Source: an uncultured Anaerostipes sp.
Lineage (GTDB): Bacteria > Bacillota > Clostridia > Lachnospirales > Lachnospiraceae
Reading direction: 5' to 3'
Assembly: GCA_900756035.1 (NCBI GenBank)
Contig: CAAEIR010000431.1
Span: 1-15,977, forward strand
Length of the DNA: 15,977 bases
In this document: positions 6,682 through 13,968 of the stretch, piece by piece
Layout: each line of letters opens with the position of its first letter
Position numbering within the stretch: position 1 is the first letter of the stretch
The notes under the pieces: generated by a model
What the model saw: only the letters and a program-made list of their open reading frames with translations
What the model was told of the DNA's origin: nothing
Database searches by the model: none
Position numbers and translations under genes: made by a program

Positions 6682-7815
6682 ATGGATAAGCAAATGTTAG
6701 GCATTATTAATGCAGGAGAAGAAAATAGAAAATTAAAAGATCTTGTTCGCACGAGAAGTTTGTCAGCTCTGCCGGTAGGTGGACGTTATCGTACGGTAGA
6801 TTTTATGATGAGTAATATGGTAAATGCCGGAATCCAGAATATCGGACTTCTGACAAGAAGAAATTACGATTCACTGCTTAGTCATGTAAGTTCCGGAAAA
6901 GAATGGGGACTGAACAAAAAACGCGGAGGATTATATATTTTCCCACCATACATTAACGATGCATCTCCATCCGGAGAATATGCAAGTGTTATGGATGGAC
7001 TGCGTGGTACTCTTGGATTTTTAAAGAAAGCCAAGGAGCAGTATGTACTCTTAGGACGTTCTTATGTGATCTTTAATGTGGATTTTCAGGATATGCTGGA
7101 CAAACATATTAAATCAGGAGCTGATATGTCACTGATGTATTTTGACAACAGTGATGATGCTACAAACTGTGATTATGATGGAGTCTATTTAAAGACAGAC
7201 GAATCTGACCGTGTTCTTGATATGTGCTATTCTGAAGGAAAACACCGTTCCAACAAGAAGAGCATGGACGTATATATCATGAAAACAACACTGTTAATTG
7301 ATTTTATCGAGACAGCGATCGCTCACAATAAAAAACATTTCTTCTTTGATGTTATTGTTCCGAACTTTGACCGTTTAACCATTCAGGGATATGAATGTAA
7401 GGGATATGTTGGATGTATTACATCTCTGGAAGCATATTATAATGTGAATATGGATATGATTAAGAAAGAAGTTTATGATGAGCTGTTCCTTGGAAGAAGA
7501 AAGATTTATACAAAATCAGCAGACGGGGCTCCGGCAAAATACGGACCAAAAGCCGAAGTCAGCAACAGTTTAGTCAGCAGTGGATGTGAGATTGACGGTA
7601 AAGTTGAAAACTCTGTTATTTTCCGTGGATCACAGATTGCAGAAGGTGCAGTTGTTAAGAATTCCGTTGTTATGGCAGAAGGCTTTATCGCACCTGGTGC
7701 GGAGATCAGCAGAACGATTTTAGATCGTCATGTAAAAGTTTACTCTAACGCACATCTGGCGGGATCTTCAAATCATCCGGTGTTTATTCCGAAAGGAGCA
7801 AGTATTAATGAGTAA
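6682..7815 (+). CDS. glgD: GlgD, non-catalytic partner subunit of ADP-glucose pyrophosphorylase
   Basis: A 377-residue homologue of GlgC whose active site has decayed. In place of GGxGxRL it has INAGEENRKL (9-18), and the SGDxIxxMDY motif is replaced by GRSYVIFNVDF (125-135), so the catalytic aspartate is gone. PVGGRYRTVDFMMSN (31-45) still marks the family, and the C-terminal part from about 280 keeps beta-helix repeats (SVIFRGSQIAEGAVVKNSVV). In Bacillus/Geobacillus, GlgD forms a complex with GlgC and raises its activity, so a regulatory or stabilising role is the best inference. AGGAGG lies 7 to 9 bases before the ATG. The stop overlaps the glgA start by 8 bases (ATGAGTAA), which points to translational coupling and matched amounts. 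Confidence 0.94.
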   Translation: MDKQMLGIINAGEENRKLKDLVRTRSLSALPVGGRYRTVDFMMSNMVNAGIQNIGLLTRRNYDSLLSHVSSGKEWGLNKKRGGLYIFPPYINDASPSGEYASVMDGLRGTLGFLKKAKEQYVLLGRSYVIFNVDFQDMLDKHIKSGADMSLMYFDNSDDATNCDYDGVYLKTDESDRVLDMCYSEGKHRSNKKSMDVYIMKTTLLIDFIETAIAHNKKHFFFDVIVPNFDRLTIQGYECKGYVGCITSLEAYYNVNMDMIKKEVYDELFLGRRKIYTKSADGAPAKYGPKAEVSNSLVSSGCEIDGKVENSVIFRGSQIAEGAVVKNSVVMAEGFIAPGAEISRTILDRHVKVYSNAHLAGSSNHPVFIPKGASINE

Positions 7816-9253
7816 AGACAACGTATTAAACGTGCTTCTGGTTGGGGCGGAGTGTGCACCTTTTGTAAAACTTGGAGGACTTGCCGATGTTATGGGAACT
7901 CTTCCGAAAGAACTCAATAAAATTGGTGCCGATGCCCGTGTGATGATGCCGTTTCACAGCCAGATGAAATGGAAATACGCATCACAGACCAGACATCTGG
8001 CAGACTTTAATATCGCATTTAATGGCGGAGAAGTCTATGTCGGAGTTGAAGAACTGTATTATAATGAAGTGACATATTACTTAATTGACAATGAAGGTTT
8101 CTTTGGCGATGCCGTGTACAGAGGCGGAGTTGCAGAAGGTGAGCAGTATGCATTCTTCTGTCGTGCAGTGATAGAGGCTGCAAGCCGTGTGGGATTTATT
8201 CCAGACGTGATCCATTGTAATGACTGGCAGACTGGATTAATTCCGATTCTTTTGAGAACCCAGTATGGTCACTGGGAGATCGGCAGAGCAAAAACTATTT
8301 TCACAATTCATAATATGATGTATCAGGGAGAGTTTGCATTTAAACAGTTCCAGCAGTGGCTTGGAATTGATCCTCGCTATGATACACCGGAATTTATGCA
8401 TAATTATGAATGTGCAAGCTTTATGAAAGCTGCTCTCGTATTTGCAGACCGTTTAAGTACAGTAAGTCCTACGTATGCACAGGAGATCAGAGATCCGGCG
8501 TTTGCTTATCGTCAGGAAGGAATCCTGAATGCCAGAGCCGGAGATACATGGGGAATCCTAAATGGAATGAATATGGAAGAATTTGATCCGGAGACAGATC
8601 CGTTGATTCCATATCATTTTAATAAAGATGATCTGTCCGGTAAGAAAAAAGATAAGGTAGAGCTTATTAAACGCCTTGGATTATCCATCACTCCGGGAGT
8701 ACCGATTATCGGTATGGTAACCAGACTTACAGAACAAAAAGGACTGGATCTGGTAAAATATATGCTGGATGAGATTATGTGTACAGAAAATGTTGCCTTT
8801 GCCATTCTTGGAACCGGAGATTACGAGTATGAAGAATTTTTCCGGTATATGGAAGGAAAATATAAAGGCAGAATTTGTTCTTATATTGCATATGATAATG
8901 CTGTTGCACATCAGATTTATGCGGCAAGCGACCTGTTTTTGATGCCGTCAAAATTTGAACCGTGCGGAATCTCTCAGATGATTGCTCTTCGTTACGGAAC
9001 ACTTCCGATTGTTCGTGAAACAGGCGGACTTCGGGATACTGTACAAAGTTATAATGAGTATGAGGATACAGGAAATGGATTCTCTTTTGCAAATTATAAT
9101 GCGCATGAGATGCTCGGTGCAATCCGTTATGCTTTGCAGACACTTCAGAGTCCGAAGCGGAAACACGGACTGATCCGCCGGGCGATGGAATCTGATAACA
9201 GTTTTGCAAGATCTGCAAAGATCTATATGGATATGTTCCGAAGTGTGTTATAG
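7808..9253 (+). CDS. glgA: Glycogen synthase, ADP-glucose type (GT5)
   Basis: Transfers glucose from ADP-glucose to the non-reducing end of an alpha-1,4-glucan. The 481 residues match the usual bacterial GT5 length. The N-terminal Rossmann half has KLGGLADVMG (21-30), HCNDWQTG (136-143) and TIHNMMYQG (166-174). The C-terminal half has NGMN (252-255, usually NGID), TRLTEQKGLD (305-314, with R306 and K311), PSKFEPCGISQM (380-391, first glutamate of the retaining-GT E-x7-E motif) and TGGLRDTV (405-412). It starts inside the end of glgD, with AAAGGAG at 7792-7798 and a 9-base spacer. This 8-base overlap contrasts with the 224-base structured gap that follows before glgP, which separates the synthesis genes from the breakdown genes. 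Confidence 0.97.
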   Translation: MSKDNVLNVLLVGAECAPFVKLGGLADVMGTLPKELNKIGADARVMMPFHSQMKWKYASQTRHLADFNIAFNGGEVYVGVEELYYNEVTYYLIDNEGFFGDAVYRGGVAEGEQYAFFCRAVIEAASRVGFIPDVIHCNDWQTGLIPILLRTQYGHWEIGRAKTIFTIHNMMYQGEFAFKQFQQWLGIDPRYDTPEFMHNYECASFMKAALVFADRLSTVSPTYAQEIRDPAFAYRQEGILNARAGDTWGILNGMNMEEFDPETDPLIPYHFNKDDLSGKKKDKVELIKRLGLSITPGVPIIGMVTRLTEQKGLDLVKYMLDEIMCTENVAFAILGTGDYEYEEFFRYMEGKYKGRICSYIAYDNAVAHQIYAASDLFLMPSKFEPCGISQMIALRYGTLPIVRETGGLRDTVQSYNEYEDTGNGFSFANYNAHEMLGAIRYALQTLQSPKRKHGLIRRAMESDNSFARSAKIYMDMFRSVL

Positions 9254-9267
9254 AAAAAAGTAAAATT

Positions 9268-9354
9268 ATGTCAGTTGAAGCTGACTCGAAGCGTGCAGCA
9301 GGATTCGCATGTGTGAGTTCTGGAAGTGCCGGAAACGGTAAAAAAGACCAATAG
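9268..9354 (+). CDS. Short open reading frame in the glgA–glgP spacer (possible leader peptide)
   Basis: ATG 9268 opens 28 codons ending at TAG 9352-9354. The peptide starts MSVEADSKRAAG, continues FACVSSGSAGNG and ends KKDQ. No family, signal peptide or membrane segment is seen. The last codons and the stop lie in the 5' arm of the following hairpin, so a terminating ribosome would block that hairpin. The codon series C-V-S-S-G-…-Q has the same spacing as C-Y-T-S-G-…-Q in one frame of the glgB leader (2978-3019). No Shine-Dalgarno precedes the ATG (only A-rich sequence), which argues either for a very weakly translated peptide or for an RNA element with a chance frame. Confidence 0.3.
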   Translation: MSVEADSKRAAGFACVSSGSAGNGKKDQ

Positions 9355-9396
9355 GGCTCTCCTTCAATTGGAAGCTCTGTTGGTCTTACGTTTATC
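9344..9396 (+). terminator. Large hairpin before glgP (weak terminator or attenuator)
   Basis: AAGACCAA (9344-9351) pairs with TTGGTCTT (9380-9387). Inside, TAGGGCT pairs with AGCTCTG (two G·U pairs), then after a one-base bulge TCC pairs with GGA, closing a 7-base loop TTCAATT. This gives about 18 pairs. The tail ACGTTTATCT is only moderately T-rich, so termination may be partial, or the hairpin may protect the RNA end or pause polymerase. A run of six A's precedes the stem. Confidence 0.55.
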
Positions 9397-9476
9397 TCGC
9401 CAAAAAAGACTTCCGTCTCTATAGGTGGTGAGCAAAAGTTTCTGTAAAGATGAATCGAAAGAAAGGGGAAACACGG

Positions 9477-11936
9477 ATGAACATATGCGACAGCAGCAGG
9501 ATAGACGGGATTATAGAAAAGATTCAAAATAAGTTGATCAATGCACTGGGTACCACCCTGGAGGATGCTACAAACGATGATTTATATAAGGCAGCAGCAG
9601 GATGTATTCGAGATGAAATTATGACGACATGGGCAGCGGGAAGAAAGAAGGCAGAAGACCAGAGAGCCAAACGACTGTACTATATGTCAGCAGAATTCTT
9701 AATGGGGCGTGCCTTTTCAAACAATCTCATAAACAAAGGTCTTTATCAGGATTACAGAGAGGCTTTTAAAAAAATAGGAATTGATTTCGATAGGATTGTC
9801 GAAGAGGAAAGCGATGCGGGTCTTGGGAATGGAGGACTTGGACGTCTGGCAGCCTGTTTTCTGGATTCTCTGGCCACACAGAATCTTCCGGTGATCGGAT
9901 GTGGAATACGCTACGAATTCGGTTTATTTCAACAAAAAATTATTGATGGAAGTCAGATTGAGGTAGAGGATGACTGGCTGAGAGACGGATATATCTGGGA
10001 AGTCGAGCGGCCGGAGTTGAGTGTTGAGGTTCATTTTAACGGATCTATTGAGGAAAACTGGACAGAGAATGGATTAGAAATTATTCATAAAGATTATAAT
10101 ACGGTCATCGCAGTTCCTTATGATGTTCCGGTGATCGGATATCAAAGCCAGGTACCTGCGACATTGAGACTGTGGAGCGCCAGAAGCAAACAGCGCTTTG
10201 ACTTACATTCTTTCAATGAAGGAATTTATGACAGGGCAATGGCAGATCAGGCATTTGCGGAAGTGATTTCCAAGGTATTATATCCTGCAGATGACCATAT
10301 GCAGGGAAAAATGCTTCGATTAAAGCAATTTTATTTTCTTGCCTCAGCAACGATGCAGCTTATGGTAAAAAATCATAAAAAACGCCGTGGAGATCTTCAT
10401 ACTTTGCCGGATTATGCGGTTGTTCAGATTAATGATACCCATCCGACATTAGCGATTCCGGAACTGATGCGTATTCTGATGGATGAGGAAGGTTTTGGAT
10501 GGGATGAAGCCTATCAGATTGTAAAGAAGATGTTTCATTACACCAATCATACGATTATGTCAGAGGCATTAGAGTGTTGGGATGAAAATATGTTTAAGCT
10601 TTTGCTTCCGCGTATTTACCAGATTGTTTGTATCCTAAATGAGAAATATTGCCAGAAATTACGCATATATTATGCTAATGATGAAAGCAAAATTTCTGAG
10701 ATGTCCATGATCGGAAATAATCAGATCCGCATGGCGAATTTATGTGTGGCAGTATGCCGGAGAGTTAACGGAGTGTCCCAGATTCACGGGGATATTTTAA
10801 AACAGAATCTTTTTCATAATTCTTACAGTATTTATCCGCAAAAATATCTTGCGATTACGAACGGAGTAACCCATCGCAGATGGTTTGCGCTGGCAAATCA
10901 AAACTTATATAAACTTGTGCAGAAATACGTTCAGGGTGACATTTTGAAAGAATATCATCTGTTTGCAGATCTTCTTGAACTGAAGGATGATCCTGTTTTT
11001 TGCAGGGAGTATGATCGTGTGAAGCGGGAAAACAAGATTCGGTTTGCAAAGTATATCAAGGAAAAACAAGGGATTGATGTGAATCCGGATTCTGTTTTTG
11101 ACGTACAGTGCAAAAGACTTCACGAATATAAACGACAGCTTTTAAAATGCCTTCATATTATTTATCTGTATCAGCAGATTAAGAAAAATCCGCAAATGAT
11201 TTCTACTCCGATTACTTTTATTTTCGGGGCGAAAGCAGCGCCGGGATACATTCGTGCAAAAGATATTATCCGGCTGATTCACTCTATCGGAGAGATGGTG
11301 AACCGGGACCCGGTGGTAAAAGATAAACTTCAGGTAGTCTTTGTGGAAAATTATTGTGTATCAGCAGCGGAAATGTTGATTCCGGCAGCAGATATCAGCG
11401 AACAGCTGTCTACGGCGGGGCTGGAGGCATCAGGAACCGGAAATATGAAGTTTATGATGAACGGAGCACTTACCATCGGAACCAGAGACGGAGCGAATCT
11501 GGAAATTTTGGAACAGGTGGGAGAAGATCAGATTTTTATGTTTGGGGCATCCATGGAAGAAATTCAAAATATGAAACGCTACCATACGTATAATCCGGGA
11601 ACAATTTTTGAAGAAAGCCCGAACATCCGAGACGTATGTAACTGTCTTGTGGACGGGGAACTGCTTCAATACGGAAAACGAAAATATTCTGATATTTATC
11701 AGTCACTGCTGTTTGGAGAATATGGGCAGCCGGATCAGTACTTTGTGCTTTATGATCTGCCGTCTTATATTGAAACTTTTCAGAAGGTGTATGATTTGTA
11801 TGAAAATCATCATGAAGAGTGGATAAAAAAGGCAATTATAAATACTGCAAAATCAGGAATTTTCTCTTCTGACCGGACGATTGAACAATACAACGAAAAG
11901 ATTTGGAATTTAACAAAAATTCATACGAATAAATAA
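9477..11936 (+). CDS. glgP: Glycogen/maltodextrin phosphorylase (GT35)
   Basis: Releases glucose-1-phosphate from the ends of alpha-1,4-glucan with inorganic phosphate. I place the start at ATG 9477, because AAAGGGG (9462-9468) stands 8 bases before it; an in-frame ATG at 9450 has no comparable site. This gives 819 residues, the usual length. Seen are EFLMGRAF, GLGNGGLGRLAACFLDS (115-131), GIRYEFGLFQQ, and the PLP site GTGNMKFMMNGALTIGTRDG with the PLP lysine at about residue 658 (codon 11448-11450). The N-terminal regulatory phosphorylation tail of animal enzymes is absent. Sequence alone does not decide between glycogen and maltodextrin as the main substrate, but its place after glgBCDA favours glycogen. 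The amylase gene follows after 21 bases. Confidence 0.96.
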   Translation: MNICDSSRIDGIIEKIQNKLINALGTTLEDATNDDLYKAAAGCIRDEIMTTWAAGRKKAEDQRAKRLYYMSAEFLMGRAFSNNLINKGLYQDYREAFKKIGIDFDRIVEEESDAGLGNGGLGRLAACFLDSLATQNLPVIGCGIRYEFGLFQQKIIDGSQIEVEDDWLRDGYIWEVERPELSVEVHFNGSIEENWTENGLEIIHKDYNTVIAVPYDVPVIGYQSQVPATLRLWSARSKQRFDLHSFNEGIYDRAMADQAFAEVISKVLYPADDHMQGKMLRLKQFYFLASATMQLMVKNHKKRRGDLHTLPDYAVVQINDTHPTLAIPELMRILMDEEGFGWDEAYQIVKKMFHYTNHTIMSEALECWDENMFKLLLPRIYQIVCILNEKYCQKLRIYYANDESKISEMSMIGNNQIRMANLCVAVCRRVNGVSQIHGDILKQNLFHNSYSIYPQKYLAITNGVTHRRWFALANQNLYKLVQKYVQGDILKEYHLFADLLELKDDPVFCREYDRVKRENKIRFAKYIKEKQGIDVNPDSVFDVQCKRLHEYKRQLLKCLHIIYLYQQIKKNPQMISTPITFIFGAKAAPGYIRAKDIIRLIHSIGEMVNRDPVVKDKLQVVFVENYCVSAAEMLIPAADISEQLSTAGLEASGTGNMKFMMNGALTIGTRDGANLEILEQVGEDQIFMFGASMEEIQNMKRYHTYNPGTIFEESPNIRDVCNCLVDGELLQYGKRKYSDIYQSLLFGEYGQPDQYFVLYDLPSYIETFQKVYDLYENHHEEWIKKAIINTAKSGIFSSDRTIEQYNEKIWNLTKIHTNK

Positions 11937-11957
11937 AGAAAAGATAGGGTTGAGACT

Positions 11958-13880
11958 ATGATTCATAATGCTTCGATAGAAACATATAGAACTCCGGTGG
12001 GAGCAGTAAAAAAGGGAGAGGATGTAACTCTTCGTCTGTTTGGATTTCCGGAGGGGACAAAAAAAGCAGAAGTGGTTTTGTATTCAGAGCATATGCACTG
12101 GGAATATGAAATGGTATTGAAAGGAAAGTTTTGTGAAAAAACCGTCACTATGCCGCTTTCTTCCTGTGTTGTATGGTACTATTTCAGGATTTGGGAAAAA
12201 GGGGACTGTTATTTTTATGGTGCAAAACCGGGACTTTCTCAGGGAGAAGGCATGACTGTAAGCGATATGCCCTTTAGTTTTCAAATAACAGTATACGAGA
12301 GTGATTTTGATACGCCGAGATGGATGCCGACAGGAATTATGTATCAGATTTTCCCGGATCGGTTCTGTAACGGAAATCCTCAAAATGTGGAAAAGGGAAA
12401 AAGTTATCACGAAAAAATGGGAAGAGAAGTGTATCTTCACGAAAATTGGGAGGAGCAGCCGTTGTTTGGCCCTCTTCCGGGAAAACAATTTTATGATCCC
12501 TGCGATTATTTTGGAGGGGATCTGGAAGGAATCATATCAAAATTAGATGAACTAAAGAGGCTTGGAGTGACATGCATTTACTTAAATCCCATCGGTGAAG
12601 CCGCATCAAACCACCGATACAATACTTCGGACTATAAAAAGGTAGATCCGTTTTTAGGAACCAATGAAGATTTCCAACGTCTGTGCCGGATTGCAGAGGA
12701 AAAACAGATTCATATTATTTTAGACGGCGTTTATTCTCATACCGGAGATGATAGTGTTTATTTTAACAAAAGAGGAAATTATAAAAATCCGGGAGCCTTT
12801 CAGGGGGCTGATTCAGAGTTTTACGATTGGTACACATTTGATGAAGAAGGTAATTATGAAAGCTGGTGGGGATTTCAGTCTCTTCCGGAAGTGAATGAAC
12901 TGAATCAAAAATTTTTAGACTATATTATTACAGGAGAAGAATCCGTAATCAAACATTGGCTGTCTCTTGGCGCTTCCGGATTCCGGCTGGATGTGGCAGA
13001 TGAGCTTCCGGATGAATTTATTTTTCTTCTCCGGGAAACTATGAAAGAAAAAGTGAAAGAATACGCCCTGATCGGAGAAGTGTGGGAGGACGTTACGACA
13101 AAAGAAAGTTATGGGGTTAAGCGGAAATATGCTTTGGGAAAAGGACTCGACAGCACAATGAATTATCCCTTTAAAGTCAATACTGCGGATTATCTTCTTG
13201 GGTATAAGACTGCCTATGATATGCAGGAGTTTTTGCTGAGTCAGCAGTGTAATTATCCCAAACCGTTTTATTATGCAGTGATGAATCTCTTATCTTCTCA
13301 CGATATTCCAAGAATCCGTACAACGTTTGCGACCAGTATGAATGAAACTATGCCGTCCAGGGAAAAACAGATTGAGTATGTTATAACTTCCGAAATGGAT
13401 AAGAGGGGTGCAAAGCTTACCAGACTCGCCATGGCGATTCAGTTTTTTATTCCGGGAATGCCATGTATTTATTATGGTGATGAATACGGCATGCATGGAT
13501 TTATGGATCCGCTTAATCGGGGACCTTTTTTCAAAAATGACGGAGAAACTTATCAGGAAATATGTAAGATTACAAGTTTAAGGTCGGCACAAAAAGTTCT
13601 TCAGACAGGTTATGCACTGTTTTTCGCAGTCAATGAAAAAGTTCTGGGAATTGTGCGGTTTGTATCGGATGAAAGAGATGTATTTGGGGAAAAGTGCGAC
13701 AATAAAGCGTTGTTGATGCTTGTAAACTCAGGAGATCAAAAAGAAACAGTCAGGTTTGATCTCAGAGAGAAAAAAGAGGGTGTGCCGGAAAAAATCCATA
13801 GAGCACTCATTCGCAATATCAAAAATTCTGTTATGGAAGAAACTATAGAACCCTTTGACTATCAGGTGATGGAGTTATAG
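11958..13880 (+). CDS. Cytoplasmic GH13 alpha-glucan hydrolase (neopullulanase / cyclomaltodextrinase-like)
   Basis: A 640-residue GH13 enzyme without signal peptide, so it acts inside the cell. Residues about 1-115 form a beta-sandwich resembling CBM34. The barrel (about 125-540) begins MPTGIMYQIFPDRFCNGNP (123-141) and has DGVYSHTG (region I, D256), GFRLDVADE (region II, nucleophile D345), LIGEVWED (region III, acid/base E374) and SSHDIPR (region IV, D449). LPEVN near 310 stands where the neopullulanase subfamily has MPKLN. Residues about 560-640 are the C-terminal beta domain. Relatives split alpha-1,4 and sometimes alpha-1,6 bonds in maltodextrins, cyclodextrins or pullulan. No glgX-type debranching gene is seen here, so this enzyme may handle the branches GlgP leaves; that is inference. 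The ribosome binding site before ATG 11958 is weak (GATAGGG), which suggests lower expression than its neighbours. Confidence 0.88.
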   Translation: MIHNASIETYRTPVGAVKKGEDVTLRLFGFPEGTKKAEVVLYSEHMHWEYEMVLKGKFCEKTVTMPLSSCVVWYYFRIWEKGDCYFYGAKPGLSQGEGMTVSDMPFSFQITVYESDFDTPRWMPTGIMYQIFPDRFCNGNPQNVEKGKSYHEKMGREVYLHENWEEQPLFGPLPGKQFYDPCDYFGGDLEGIISKLDELKRLGVTCIYLNPIGEAASNHRYNTSDYKKVDPFLGTNEDFQRLCRIAEEKQIHIILDGVYSHTGDDSVYFNKRGNYKNPGAFQGADSEFYDWYTFDEEGNYESWWGFQSLPEVNELNQKFLDYIITGEESVIKHWLSLGASGFRLDVADELPDEFIFLLRETMKEKVKEYALIGEVWEDVTTKESYGVKRKYALGKGLDSTMNYPFKVNTADYLLGYKTAYDMQEFLLSQQCNYPKPFYYAVMNLLSSHDIPRIRTTFATSMNETMPSREKQIEYVITSEMDKRGAKLTRLAMAIQFFIPGMPCIYYGDEYGMHGFMDPLNRGPFFKNDGETYQEICKITSLRSAQKVLQTGYALFFAVNEKVLGIVRFVSDERDVFGEKCDNKALLMLVNSGDQKETVRFDLREKKEGVPEKIHRALIRNIKNSVMEETIEPFDYQVMEL

Positions 13881-13898
13881 AAAAAAGACAGGAAAACA

Positions 13899-13927
13899 TT
13901 GTTATTTTTTCAGGTATCCAGTATAAT
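13899..13927 (+). promoter_or_regulatory. Sigma-A-type promoter for glf
   Basis: TTGTTA (-35, 13899-13904) and a perfect TATAAT (-10, 13922-13927) are 17 bases apart, between the GH13 stop and glf. Transcription would begin near 13934, about 35 bases before the glf ATG. This sets glf apart from the glycogen operon even though I see no clear terminator between them. Confidence 0.75.
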
Positions 13928-13968
13928 TTAAAGGATGAATCGTAGAAATAAGATTGTTGGAGGGCGTT

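Larger units (their letters stand above)
9254..9476 (+). promoter_or_regulatory. Structured glgA–glgP spacer: second candidate attenuator
   Basis: This 223-base gap lies within an operon whose other gaps are 8-base overlaps to about 20 bases. It holds a hairpin GTCAG/CTGAC near 9270-9285, a CGAA/TTCG pairing near 9287-9306, a TGCCG–GAAA–CGGTA hairpin with a GNRA-type loop (9327-9340), the large hairpin at 9344-9387, and a small AGAC–TTCC–GTCT hairpin near 9407-9418. I found no convincing -35/-10 pair, so it should be transcribed by read-through from glgA. It shares layout and some sequence with the glgB leader. Inferred role: to set expression of glgP and the amylase apart from that of the synthesis genes. 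Confidence 0.5.

Noticed and set aside
9450..9476. ATG 9450 as the start of GlgP
   Set aside because: ATG 9477 has AAAGGGG 8 bases upstream; 9450 has no comparable site. The nine extra residues are not needed for the family length.
8775..9527. A 250-codon antisense frame over glgA–glgP
   Set aside because: It lies mostly opposite a clear glgA reading frame, has no recognisable domain, and its ribosome binding site would lie within glgP. It is best explained as a codon-usage shadow.
13881..13912. A6 … T6 tracts as a terminator after the GH13 gene
   Set aside because: The tracts could pair, but the bases between them do not extend the stem, so it would be only a weak A–T helix. The T tract fits better as part of the glf promoter spacer.
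13954..13968. TTG 13954 as the start of Glf
   Set aside because: The TTG overlaps the Shine-Dalgarno of ATG 13969, and the FAD fold begins directly after that ATG (MKKYDVVLVGGG).
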